A stretch of 64,000 bases of DNA from Pistricoccus aurantiacus (GTDB taxonomy: Bacteria; Pseudomonadota; Gammaproteobacteria; Pseudomonadales; Halomonadaceae): positions 1,922,001 through 1,986,000 of the forward strand of contig NZ_CP042382.1 of NCBI RefSeq assembly GCF_007954585.1. The letters run 5' to 3'. Within the stretch, counting starts at the first letter, position 1. The number at the start of each line of letters is the position of its first letter. This document shows positions 54,258 through 64,000 of this stretch, one piece after another. Under the pieces are notes generated by a model. It did no database searches. It had not been told where the DNA came from and was given only the letters and a program-made list of their open reading frames with translations. A program made the position numbers and the translations under genes.

Positions 54258-54927
54258 TCAGCGGTCATGAGCCGCGGCCTGTTTCACGCCATTGTTTTTC
54301 AGTAGAGGTTCGAGTGTCGGCCAGACGTTGTCGAGAATCTTCGGCTGGGCATCGGCGGTGGGGTGGATGCCGTCGTTTTGCATCAAGGCGTCGTTCAGGG
54401 CGACGCCTTCCAGTAGAAAGGGCACCAGCGACAGATCGTATTGATCCGCCAGATCGCGGTAGATGCCGGTAAAGGCCTCGCGATAGGCGGCGCCGTAGTT
54501 GGGGGGGATATCGATACCCAGCAGCAGCACCTCGGCGCCGGAATTCTGGCTCGCCTCGATCATTTGCGCGAGGTTGTCGCGCATCTGGGTCGGGGGCAGC
54601 CCGCGCAGGCCATCGTTGCCGCCCAGTTCCAATAGCACGATATCCGGGTCATGCTGTCTCAGCAGCTTAGGCAGCCGAGTGGCGCCGCCGGAAGTGGTCT
54701 CGCCGCTGATGCTGGCATTGACGATCACGGCGCGCTCGCCCAGGCGGTCCGCGAGTCTTTGCACCCAACCCTGGTCTCGGTCGATGTTATAAGCCGCGCT
54801 CAGGCTATCGCCCATGACCATCAGGGTAGGCTGTTCGCCGGCAAGCGCCGCGGTCGCCAGTAATAGCCAGCTCAGCAGGGCCGCGCAGAAGCGCCAATTT
54901 CTCAGTTCAACAGCGGAAGTTCGTTCC

Positions 54928-54929
<2 letters not shown>
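54258..54929 (-). CDS. tesA: TesA-like SGNH arylesterase/thioesterase
   Basis: A 223-residue exported SGNH hydrolase. A signal peptide (ending LLLATAALAG) precedes the nucleophile block MVMGDSLSAAYNI, with LELGGNDGLRG near residue 110 and the catalytic Asp-x-x-His in NDGIHPTADAQP near 200. It cleaves acyl thioesters or esters in the periplasm. AAGGAG lies six bases before the ATG. Its ATG overlaps that of the divergent ybbA gene within one CATG. Confidence 0.93.
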
Positions 54930-55640
<711 letters not shown>

Positions 55641-55644
<4 letters not shown>

Positions 55645-58271
55645 GCCGTGCCCTGGGAATGACGCCGGAAACCGAGGCGCGACAGCCTCGTTCCGCGCTC
55701 GCCATGCACTGGTTCAAGCTTTCCTTGAAGGGTCTGGTACGCGATCTACGGGCGGCGGACGTGCGTGCCCTGTTCGTTGCGCTTGCGCTGGCGGTGGCGG
55801 CTTCCACCATGATCGGATTCTTCCTCGATCGCCTGGAGCGCGGTCTGGAGCGCCAGGCGGGGCAGATGCTCGGTGGCGATCTGGTGCTGGAGCAGAGCGA
55901 GCCGTTTTCATCCGATTTGAAGCAGGAGCTGCGGGAGGCAGGGCTGACCCTCAGCGAGCAGGTGGATCTGGTGTCGATGATCAGCCGCGACGATCGCTTT
56001 CAGCCTGCCAGCCTCAAGGTGGTGGATGATGTCTATCCTCACTACGGCGCGACCCTAGTGGATCTGGGTAACGGCGTCGAACAGATTCCTCGCGGCCCAA
56101 GACCCGGCGAAGCCTGGATCGATCCAAGGCTGGCGGAGCGCTTGCAGGTGGGGATCGGCGATTCGCTCCAGGTCGGCCAGACCCGGCTGGAAATCACCGG
56201 TATCGTCGAGCGAGAGGCGGATCAGTCCGGTGGCTTCTCGAGCTTCAATCCTCGCCTGATGATGAATCTGGCGGATCTGGAAGCCACACAGCTGGCTCGC
56301 CCCGGTTCGCGCATCGACTATGAGCTGCTGGCCGCCGGTTCACCCCAGGCGGTAGAGAGTCTGGAGAGTCGGCTCATCGAGCTGCGTGAAAATGGCGTCG
56401 AAGTACAGGATGTTCGGGTCGATCGGCCGGGGTTGGGCAGCGCCCTGGAGCGGGCGGAAAAATACCTTAGCCTCGCCGGGCTGGCAGCGGTGCTGCTGGC
56501 CGGGGTGGCGGTGGCCATGGCCACCCGGCGCTACGTGGATCGCCACCTAGATACCGCGGCGCTGTTGCGCTGCTTCGGCGCTTCTCAGGCGCAGCTTTCC
56601 CGACTGTTCGCCCTGCAGCTGGCCTGGCTGGCCTTGGCTGCCTCGCTGATTGGCGCGCTGCTGGGCTTGGCGGGGCAGGCGGGGCTCCTTGCGCTGTTGA
56701 CCCGCTTTCTGCCGCTGGAACTGCCGCCACCGGGATTATTGCCCCTGGGGCTCGGTATCCTGACCGCCCTGGCGGTGCTGGTGGGATTCGCCGGGCCGAC
56801 GCTGCTGCGGCTCAAGCGGGTAAGCGCCTTGAAAGTATTGCGCCGGGAACTCGACCCGCTGCCGATGTCCGCCTGGCTGGTGGCGGCATTCGCCGGTGGC
56901 GTGTTTGGTGCGCTGCTATGGCTATATTCCGGCGATCTTGCTCTGTCCGTCGGCCTGCTGATCGGCGGTCTGATCATGCTGATCGTGCTCTGGGGGCTGG
57001 GCGGCCTGATGCTCGGCGGCGTGCTGCGTCTCGCCGCGAGACTGCCGGTGAATTCGAAGAGCCCATCCTCCGGCTGGCCCAGCGCGCTGCGCCTGGGGGC
57101 ACGTCAGCTGGCGCGCCGTCGCCAGGCAAGCCTGGGGCAGCTGCTGGCCTTCGCGGTAACCTTTGCCGCCCTGGGCATGATCGCCCTGGTACGCGGCGAC
57201 CTGCTGACCACCTGGCAGGACCAGCTCCCGGAGGACACGCCCAACTATTTCGCCATCAATATCCAGCCCCAGGAGCGGGAACCCTTTATCGATACGCTGG
57301 AAGGGGAAGTGAGTCTGCGCACCGCGCTGTATCCCATGGTGCGCGGTCGCATCACCGCCATCAACGGCCAGCCCCCCAAGCAGGCGGTGCCGGAGGGCGC
57401 CCAGGGCAACAATGCGCTGAATCGCGAGCTCAACCTGACCTGGCAGGAAGAGCTTCCCGAAGGCAATCGCCTGGTGGCGGGGCAGTGGTTCGACTCAATG
57501 CCTGAAACGGATGATACCAAAGGCTGGTACGGCGAAACCCGGAAGCAGGCGGAGGTGCCGATCTCTCTGGAAAACGATCTGGCGGGACAGCTCGGCATCG
57601 GCCTGGGGGATACCTTGACCTTTTCTATCGCCGAGAACGCCATCACCGGGCGGATCACCAGCCTGAGGGATTTGGACTGGGACAGTTTTCGTCCCAACTT
57701 CTACGTGATCTTTCCCCCGGGCGTGCTGGGGGACTTCGCCCATAGTTTCATCACCGCTTTCTACGTGGACGAAAGCCAGCGCGGCGTGACCCGGGAGCTG
57801 ATGAAGCAATTCCCCGGGGTGTCGCTGCTCAACGTGGAGGCGATTCTCGGCCAGGTGAAGGAACTCCTGACTCAAGTGACCCGAGCGGTGGAACTGGTGC
57901 TGGGTTTCGTGCTGCTGGCCGGGGTCAGCGTGCTCTACGCCGCCCTGACTGCCAGCCTGCCCATGCGCGCCCATGAAAGCGGCCTGCTGCGCGTATTCGG
58001 CGCCGGCAATCGGCTGATTTCTCGAGTGCAGGGCAGCGAGTTCTTCGTGCTCGGTTTGACCAGCGGCCTGATGGGCGCGCTTCTCGCGGAGCTCGCCGCC
58101 GCCGGCATCTATCTCAGCTGGCTGGACCTGGCCCCGCGACTGCACTGGAAGCTATGGCTGGTGCTGCCGCTGGGTGGAGCCTTGATCATCGGATTTATTG
58201 GCCACTGGCTGTCCCGGAGTCTGCGTCGACAGGCGCCCATGGCAAGCCTTGGTTTACTAGGGGAAACCTAA
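55641..58271 (+). CDS. ybbP: YbbP-like ABC transporter permease (FtsX family)
   Basis: An 876-residue membrane protein with about ten hydrophobic segments in two FtsX-type repeats and large periplasmic domains. A motif YVDRHLDTAALLRCFGASQAQLSRLFALQLAWLALAASLIG near residue 305 and ESGLLRVFGAGNRLISRVQGSEFFVLGLTSGLMGALLA at the C-terminus are the coupling segments. With YbbA it is a MacB-like type VII system; in E. coli it is linked to envelope or lipid extraction with TesA. It converges with pelG with a four-base overlap. Confidence 0.93.
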
Positions 58272-59650
58272 GGCTGACGCATGAAGGTACGCAGCGTCAG
58301 TCGCGAGAATTCTCCGTCCAGACGACTAAGGCCGATCAGGGTCACCATCAGCAGCGAGGCGGCATAGCCGTAACCGTAGAAGGTGGGCCCAAGGGACTGG
58401 GAGATCAGCGTGAACACGACGTTGCTGACGCAGAAGAGCGCACAAAGCCACAGTGCCGGCGTCAGGTGATCCAGGTAAAAGAGCACGTTGAGCAGGGCCA
58501 TGAACAGTACCTGGATCGCCACCGCCACCAGAAAGACATTGAACAGCGGCAGATACCAGGACGAGAAGCCGAGTAGATTCAGCAGGCTGGGACCGGCCAG
58601 CATCAGCAGCAGCACCGTGACGCCCTGGACCTTGACGATGTCGTAGATGCCGCGACGCACGCTTTTCACCATGGCGAGCCGCCACTGCTCGATTTCCGCC
58701 AGCGGACGGCCGCCGCGAATGGCACGATCGAATTCGCGGCAGTTCTCGGCGAAATTGGTCTCGATACGCATCAGGAAGATGGTCATGCCCGGCACGATGG
58801 AAAGATAGGCGACGAAGAGCGGCAGGTCGTGCAGCGGCGAGGCTCTCAAAGGGCCAATGATCGATACCGAAGTATCCGGGTTGAACCAGAACACCAGCTT
58901 GTCCGCCCAGATGCCCAGGTTGTAGAAAAAACCCACCAGCAGCAGCTTGGGCTGCCACTGGCCCGCGCGAAAGACATTGAAGGCCCAGCCCTGTCGGCTG
59001 GGAAAGGTCTTCGCCACCATGCCCATCAGGAAGAACAGCAGCAGACCTTGGCCCACGGCGAAGGCGCTCAGCAACCCTTCGATGCCATGGCCCTGCCACA
59101 GCAGACCCAGTATCAGCATGCTGCCGTAGCCGAGGGCGAAGGCCAGCAGAACGCGCCGGTAGGCCTTGAGCCCGGCGACAAACACCGTGATGCACCAGAC
59201 GTTGCACAGCAGTACGAAACTGATCGCCATCAGCAGGCGGTAAGGCCATTGAGTCCCGTCGAAGACGCTGAAAATCGCCAGCAGCCCCAGACCGCCCGCG
59301 ACCAGTGTAATCAGGGTCATCATGCCCAGCAGGTTGGGCATCACCTGATCCGCGCGATTCTCGTACAGGCGATCCGCCACGAAGCGGGTAAAAACCAGCT
59401 GTATACCGCCGGTGAGAATCAGCGACGAAGCCACCAGCCAGGTGACGGACACCAGAAAATTGGTGATGAATCGCGGCGCCTGAGGAAGCCCTGAGTTGAC
59501 AACGCTCAGCATCCCCAGCGCCATGACCGCCAGGATGGACATGACCCAAGGGCCGGAGCCGATAAGCGCGGCGTAGCCGTAAGCTCGCAGCATGCTCAGA
59601 TAGCTGTTCTGGTTGAGCAGGCGGCGCAGTTCGAAGCCTATTCCGGCCAT
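58268..59650 (-). CDS. pelG: PelG, Pel polysaccharide export membrane protein
   Basis: A 460-residue polytopic protein with twelve or so hydrophobic segments and the PelG start block MAGIGFELRRLLNQNSYLSMLRAYGYAALIGSGPWVMSIL. It is a Wzx-like flippase family member forming the inner-membrane complex with PelD, PelE and PelF. The start overlaps the pelF end by 13 bases. It is the last gene of the cluster. Confidence 0.95.
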   Translation of the reverse strand: MAGIGFELRRLLNQNSYLSMLRAYGYAALIGSGPWVMSILAVMALGMLSVVNSGLPQAPRFITNFLVSVTWLVASSLILTGGIQLVFTRFVADRLYENRADQVMPNLLGMMTLITLVAGGLGLLAIFSVFDGTQWPYRLLMAISFVLLCNVWCITVFVAGLKAYRRVLLAFALGYGSMLILGLLWQGHGIEGLLSAFAVGQGLLLFFLMGMVAKTFPSRQGWAFNVFRAGQWQPKLLLVGFFYNLGIWADKLVFWFNPDTSVSIIGPLRASPLHDLPLFVAYLSIVPGMTIFLMRIETNFAENCREFDRAIRGGRPLAEIEQWRLAMVKSVRRGIYDIVKVQGVTVLLLMLAGPSLLNLLGFSSWYLPLFNVFLVAVAIQVLFMALLNVLFYLDHLTPALWLCALFCVSNVVFTLISQSLGPTFYGYGYAASLLMVTLIGLSRLDGEFSRLTLRTFMRQP

Positions 59651-61200
59651 AGGGCGGTCTCCTTGGAATGATGCTCGACGTCTTCGCCGGCGGCGCCCTG
59701 ATAAAGGGTGCGATAGCGCTCCAGCATCAGCGCCTCGGCGTATTCTTGCTCGACGCGCTCGATGCCCACCTCTCTGGCAGCTTGCCAGGCATCTCGGGAA
59801 TTCAACAGTTCCGCGGCGGCGCTCGCGGTTCGCTCCGGGCTGGCGATGGGCACGATACGCCCCGCGGCCTGGGCCGGCGAGCCGTCCCCCAGCAGCATTT
59901 CACGACAGGAGCCGACATCGCTGGTGATCACCGGCACGCCGGCCGCCAGCGCTTCCAGTACCACCAGCGGCTGCGCCTCGCTGATCGAGGTCAGCACCAC
60001 CAGCTTCGCCTGGGCGAGAATTTTCTCCGTGGATTGAAAGCCCAGAAACTTGAGCCGCTCGCCGAGCATGAGCTGTTCGGTCAGATCTCGGCATTCCTGG
60101 GCATAGGCGGGGTCCTCGTCGTCCGGGCCGACGATCCAGCCCTCCGCCTCCGGTACCCGGGCCAACAGGTGGTGCATGGAGCGAATGAAGGTCTTGATGT
60201 CCTTGATGGGCGTGACCCGGCCGAGCAGTACCACGATCGGACGGTCGTTGGCCTGGGTCTGCTCCCGCAAGGGGCGAAAACGCTCGATCTTGATACCGTT
60301 GGGAATGACCTCCGTGCGAGCGGGGTCCGCGCCGTCGGCAATCTGACGCTGCTGATTGCCGCAGTAAAGGGTGGTGATGCGTGCCGCGGCGGAGTAGGTC
60401 ATGCGGCCCAGGCTCTGGAAAAAGCGTATCCACAGATGACGCAGATAGCCGGTGTCGTAGCTCAAGCCATGACTCAGGCGATCCTGCGGCGTATGAATCC
60501 ACTCCGCCTCGAGCAGATCGATATGCCGCTCCTTGGTATAGATGCCATGCTCGGTCACCAGCAGCGGGAGCCCGGTACGATGGTGGGCCAAGGCGCCGAG
60601 AAAACCGCCGTACCCGGTGGAAATGGCGTGCAGACAGCGACCCGGCGGCAGGTTGTTGGCGATTTCCGCCAGTACGAACAAGGGTGCGTGCATGTTGCGC
60701 ACGGACCAGAAGTAGTGAAGGAAGGAGGGCTCCGTATAGTCCTCCTCGTAGTGCCTGACGATTTCGTGCCAGGCGGCTTCGCTATGCAGGAAGTCTTCGC
60801 GAGACAGGCCGCCACGCTTGCCGAGTAGCTGAGTCACTTCGCTCAGCGCCTGATCCGGGGTGGCAGAATCCTTCTTGAGATGTTCGTGAAACCGACGACT
60901 GGCGGCGAAGGCCGCGGGACAGCCTCGAGGCGGTCGCCGATTGGCCTTGCGCTGCACCGAACCGTCCACCAGATAGTGACATTCCAGATGGACCACGTTG
61001 TCCGCCAGCTCATAGCGCAGTCCTTGATAATCCTGGGGACGGCTGCCGAGAAAGATCACCGCGAAACTCAACTCCGGCAGTCCTCGTATCAACTGATCCA
61101 GCCAGCCGGCCACCCCGCCTCGCACCATCGGATAGGTACCTTCCAGCAGCAGTATCACGTCCGCGGGTGGGTCATTCGCACTCAGTTGGGGGAATTGCAT
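59638..61200 (-). CDS. pelF: PelF, glycosyltransferase of the Pel pathway
   Basis: A 520-residue soluble GT4-family glycosyltransferase that polymerises UDP-sugars for Pel. The PelF-type N-terminus DVILLLEGTYPMVRGGVAGWLDQLIRGLPELSF is followed by LLVTEHGIYTKERHIDLLEAEWI, VIPNGIKIERFRPLR, VVLLGRVTPIKDIKTFIRS and the donor-site EAQPLVVLEALAAGVPVITSDVGSCREMLLG. It overlaps pelE by 19 bases. Confidence 0.95.
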   Translation of the reverse strand: MQFPQLSANDPPADVILLLEGTYPMVRGGVAGWLDQLIRGLPELSFAVIFLGSRPQDYQGLRYELADNVVHLECHYLVDGSVQRKANRRPPRGCPAAFAASRRFHEHLKKDSATPDQALSEVTQLLGKRGGLSREDFLHSEAAWHEIVRHYEEDYTEPSFLHYFWSVRNMHAPLFVLAEIANNLPPGRCLHAISTGYGGFLGALAHHRTGLPLLVTEHGIYTKERHIDLLEAEWIHTPQDRLSHGLSYDTGYLRHLWIRFFQSLGRMTYSAAARITTLYCGNQQRQIADGADPARTEVIPNGIKIERFRPLREQTQANDRPIVVLLGRVTPIKDIKTFIRSMHHLLARVPEAEGWIVGPDDEDPAYAQECRDLTEQLMLGERLKFLGFQSTEKILAQAKLVVLTSISEAQPLVVLEALAAGVPVITSDVGSCREMLLGDGSPAQAAGRIVPIASPERTASAAAELLNSRDAWQAAREVGIERVEQEYAEALMLERYRTLYQGAAGEDVEHHSKETALWPE

Positions 61201-62213
61201 TGCCAGTATTCCATGAGTTGACGCAGTGCCAGTGATTGACGGTTGGAGTAGGCCAGCAGCTTCAGTTGATGGCGCAGATCCGGCAGGCGGCGCTGATGAA
61301 GCGCAAGCTCGGCGCGCAGGTCCGCCAGGTCCTTTTCCGCCAGCCCGCGCTGAGCGGCCTTGTCGAGAGATTGGTGCGCGTCGTCATAGCGACGATGCAG
61401 AAGGTACAGCCTCGCCCGCAGCTTCCAGCGGGCAGCGGTATCATGACGCTGTTGCGCCTGATGAAGGTATTCCAGCCCTTCGTCGAGCAGCACCCCCAGA
61501 GCGCTGCCCTGAGCCAGTTCCAGATAGCCATATTCGCCGTAGAGCCGGGCGATGGCCTCGGCGATTCGGCCCTGGGCGTCTTCATCCGTCTCGAGACGTT
61601 TCTTGAGTCCGCGAATCTGCCTTTCCAGGTCATTTTCCAGGGCGTTCAGCATGGAGTAGCCGAGCAGGCGCACGTCGTCGGCGCCATCCGCGAGGCCTTG
61701 ACGCATCAGGGTCACTACCTGGCGACGAGGAAGATGCTGGGCTTGAATCAATGCCCGCTGACGGTGGGCGGTATCGCCGGCATGGCTAAGCACGCTGGCA
61801 AGCCCGGAACGCAGCGCATGGCTCTGAGCGTCCGGCACCGATAGTGCCTGCTGTGGATATTCAGGGCGCGGCACCAGTCGCCAGTGACGCGGTCGGCGAG
61901 GGCGCGCGCGGTGTAGTGCCGGCAGCACGAAAAATGCTAGCCCCAAGGGGCCGATCAGCGGCATCAGGGCGCTGATGCAAAGCAGCAGCAGCCATAATCC
62001 AATGCCACCGCTGCGCCGCATGTGCTTGGGGAATCCCATTTTTAGCGCTACCGTCAGGGGAGCGAGCGCCAGCAGGTGCCAAAACGCACCCCGGAGGATA
62101 TCGTTCTCCAGCCATCGAGCAATGGCGAACAGCTCGAGGCCGACGCCCAGGGCCAGAAGCGTCAAGGCGATACAGGTGCGTGCCAGCCGATTCCAGAAAT
62201 CATGATGTGGCAT
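61182..62213 (-). CDS. pelE: PelE, inner-membrane TPR-like scaffold
   Basis: A 343-residue protein with two N-terminal hydrophobic regions (IALTLLALGVGLELFAIARWL and IGLWLLLLCISALMPLIGPLGLAFFVLPAL) and a helical, TPR-like C-terminal domain (RKLRARLYLLHRRYDDAHQSLDKAAQRGLAEKDLADLRAELAL in parts). PelE bridges PelD and PelF. ATG 62213 is chosen, giving the MPHHDFWNR start and a 14-base overlap with pelD; the frame is open to 62279. Confidence 0.88.
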   Translation of the reverse strand: MPHHDFWNRLARTCIALTLLALGVGLELFAIARWLENDILRGAFWHLLALAPLTVALKMGFPKHMRRSGGIGLWLLLLCISALMPLIGPLGLAFFVLPALHRARPRRPRHWRLVPRPEYPQQALSVPDAQSHALRSGLASVLSHAGDTAHRQRALIQAQHLPRRQVVTLMRQGLADGADDVRLLGYSMLNALENDLERQIRGLKKRLETDEDAQGRIAEAIARLYGEYGYLELAQGSALGVLLDEGLEYLHQAQQRHDTAARWKLRARLYLLHRRYDDAHQSLDKAAQRGLAEKDLADLRAELALHQRRLPDLRHQLKLLAYSNRQSLALRQLMEYWQCNSPN

Positions 62214-63615
62214 AGCGCATCTCATCGCTGTGCAGCGTATCCAGCAGCAATTCCGCGGAACGATCGCCGTCGATGACAAGGCTTGAGAACGTTACCCCCC
62301 TGGGCAGTTCATCCTGCTCGAACAGCGACTCCAGCGGCGGCGTCAGGCGGGCTCGAAAGGGCGTCAGCGAATGGATGTCCGCCAGCGGCATCAGGACGAT
62401 AAAGCGTCGGCGACCGCTATCGAGTCGAATATCCCAGCTTCTGTCGAGACCGCGGCGCTGCTTGTCGATAAGACGTGCTACCTGAGGGCCGTAACGCTCC
62501 CCAAGCGCCTCTGGCAGGGTAACGCTGACGATCGTCGAGGTGAGATGATCCCGATGGGCGTGCTTGATCCAGATTTCCAGGCTTTCTTCGAGATCGTCGT
62601 CATCGTCGCTGCGGGCGCTGAACAGATCGCCCAGATGCGCGCCAATCACCGAGAGCAGCTGTAGCTGGCCATCATGGAAATCCACGAAAGGAATGTCCAT
62701 CACGGCGACGACGCCGTGCACATGCTCTCGAATGTCGACCAGAGGCACTGCGCATAGGGGAGTATTCGCCTCGGCCTCGAGAAAGTCGTTCAACCCCACT
62801 AGTTGACCGCGATGCAGACATTCTTGCAGTAGCGTATCGGACAGATCGAGTTCGCTCGGCGCACCCAGCCAGGCCACCGGAGCCGTCAGCTTGCCCTCGG
62901 CGTCGACGGGCAGCAACGCTGCCTGCTGCACTCGGCTGTGCTGGCCGATAAAGGACAGTATCTCGTCGCCAAGACGCTCCAAAGAGACGCGCTCATCCGT
63001 ATCCCGTTGAACCCGCTCCGCCAGGTTGCGCGTCAGCCGCGTCAAGGTATCGCGAAGCGTGAAGGGCTTGGAAGCCATCTGTTCCGTCAGCTGGTCGTGA
63101 GAAACCCGGAGCAGATGGTAGTGGCGAAGAAAGGCTTCCTGACGTAGATCCTGAGTGGTGGCCAGCAGCGATAGCTGACGCAGCTTGCAGCGCAGCCGCG
63201 TCGTCAATTCCCCGCACCCCAGCCCTAGCATCAGCAGGGCGATGGCATGAATGGCGATGACGCCACGGAACACCGACAGACCAACGATATGCAGGCCGCT
63301 TTGCACCACGACCATCAAGGCGATGGCAAGCAAGGCAGCGATAACGCCATAGAGCGAGCCATGCAGCGACCCCATCAGCACGGGGCCGGCCATCAACAGC
63401 CAAGGCGCTCCCAGTTCGATCAGCAAGGGATCCTGAGGGCTGAAGAGGAACCCCAGCGCCGGGACACCAAGACCGATAAGCAGCGTTTCGAGAAGGCGTT
63501 TGCTGTGCGAAGGAGGCTCGACCTTGATGTCGCTCGCTCGGGTAATCATGGTGCCGTCCACCGAGAATGCTCGCCGCGCCTCCTCCTGCGTCGCGCTGTT
63601 GGTGTCCTTGTTCAT
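62200..63615 (-). CDS. pelD: PelD, c-di-GMP receptor of the Pel complex
   Basis: A 471-residue protein with about four N-terminal membrane segments, a GAF domain (TPLCAVPLVDIREHVHGVVAVMDIPFVDFHDGQLQLL) and a degenerate GGDEF domain. The inhibitory-site motif RGLD lies in DKQRRGLDRSWDIRL, the position where Pseudomonas PelD binds c-di-GMP. Pel synthesis is therefore probably controlled post-translationally by c-di-GMP. The stop overlaps pelE. Confidence 0.93.
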   Translation of the reverse strand: MNKDTNSATQEEARRAFSVDGTMITRASDIKVEPPSHSKRLLETLLIGLGVPALGFLFSPQDPLLIELGAPWLLMAGPVLMGSLHGSLYGVIAALLAIALMVVVQSGLHIVGLSVFRGVIAIHAIALLMLGLGCGELTTRLRCKLRQLSLLATTQDLRQEAFLRHYHLLRVSHDQLTEQMASKPFTLRDTLTRLTRNLAERVQRDTDERVSLERLGDEILSFIGQHSRVQQAALLPVDAEGKLTAPVAWLGAPSELDLSDTLLQECLHRGQLVGLNDFLEAEANTPLCAVPLVDIREHVHGVVAVMDIPFVDFHDGQLQLLSVIGAHLGDLFSARSDDDDDLEESLEIWIKHAHRDHLTSTIVSVTLPEALGERYGPQVARLIDKQRRGLDRSWDIRLDSGRRRFIVLMPLADIHSLTPFRARLTPPLESLFEQDELPRGVTFSSLVIDGDRSAELLLDTLHSDEMRYATS

Positions 63616-63622
63616 GCTGACC

Positions 63623-64000
63623 TCAAGGTTTCAAGGGCATCTTGCCCACTAGCTTGTCGAGTTGCTTGCTGGCCACGCCGCTCAGGGTGTCGAATCCCCA
63701 GCCGCCCCGTGAGCCGTTGGCGCTCCAGAGAATCTCGCCGGAGTTGGCGTCGCGCACCTGCAGGGAGACACCTACCGCAGGCTCGCCGTCCAGTCCGGTC
63801 TTGTAGTGCCATTCCTGCACCGCGCCGGTTACCAGATACTTCATCGAGCGCTGCTGCGCCCAGGTAAGGGCGGACTGAAGATCGCCGCTTCCATCGACGG
63901 TAAGCGGGTTGGCCGTCTCGTCTCGCGGCGCCACCTGAACGGACTTGATTCCACGCTTGGTCAGTGCAGTGATCAGCATGCCCTCCGCTTTCTGTCCCGC
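63623..64000 (-). CDS. pelC: PelC, outer-membrane lipoprotein, 5' end outside window
   Basis: The C-terminal 125 residues of PelC, in frame to the window edge (AGQKAEGMLITALTKRGI at its left). A GAVQEWHYKTG block and VSLQVRDANSGEILWSANGSRGGWGFDTLSGVASKQLDKLV match PelC, which forms the periplasmic ring of the Pel export pore with PelB. The N-terminal lipobox lies outside the window. pelA and pelB, if present, should lie further right. Confidence 0.9.
   Translation of the reverse strand, partial: AGQKAEGMLITALTKRGIKSVQVAPRDETANPLTVDGSGDLQSALTWAQQRSMKYLVTGAVQEWHYKTGLDGEPAVGVSLQVRDANSGEILWSANGSRGGWGFDTLSGVASKQLDKLVGKMPLKP

Overview
The window reads as one contiguous piece of a GC-rich gammaproteobacterial chromosome, most likely from a halophilic denitrifier of the Halomonadaceae. 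This placement is an inference from protein style, codon use and gene order (ftsB-ispD-ispF-truD-surE-pcm-nlpD-rpoS); no rRNA is present to confirm it. No tRNA, rRNA or CRISPR array was found.

Layout. (1) 1-3.7 kb: a yqiB-like gene fragment, cpdA, and the sulfate-activation pair cysD-cysN. (2) 3.7-7.7 kb: nsrR with a ybaN-like gene, facing nnrS, a small conserved gene and hemN. (3) 7.8-13.5 kb: an accessory patch. It holds a Phd-type antitoxin with a nonsense-mutated PIN toxin, a remnant of the nosL 3' end, a LigD-type phosphoesterase gene cut by a complete IS3-family element, and an AT-richer stress cassette (KGG-repeat protein, manganese catalase, DUF892 ferritin-like protein, CBS protein). 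(4) 13.5-29.7 kb: a nitric oxide and nitrous oxide respiration block: nosRZDFYL, a small cytochrome c, norCBQD, norE/norF with a DUF4870-like protein, and fdxA with a hemerythrin gene. (5) 30-33 kb: a split B12-dependent (class II) ribonucleotide reductase, nrdJa-nrdJb. (6) 33-49 kb: housekeeping genes from a FemAB/GNAT-like gene through rpoS, then tolC, alr, lpxL, a CPA1 antiporter and small membrane proteins. (7) 49-58 kb: ettA, a short LOV photoreceptor, an MFS carrier, a SelW-like protein, a DMT exporter, tesA, and the ybbA-ybbP ABC system. (8) 58-64 kb: pelC (partial), pelD, E, F and G for the Pel exopolysaccharide, running off the right edge.

How it fits together. Five 23-bp inverted repeats matching the known NsrR operator pattern sit upstream of nnrS/ybaN-nsrR, nosR, norC, the DUF4870-norE-norF operon and fdxA-hemerythrin. 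This suggests one NO-sensing regulator coordinates the NO/N2O block. FNR/Anr-like sites before nosR and nrdJ suggest added low-oxygen control. hemN (O2-independent haem synthesis) and nrdJ (O2-independent dNTP synthesis) would support growth under the same conditions. No nitrate or nitrite reductase lies in the window.

The most unusual feature is the 5-kb stress cassette. It is bracketed by two direct copies (145 bp, 4 mismatches) of the 3' end of nosL, as if it had been inserted beside, and could be lost by recombination across, the nosL gene.
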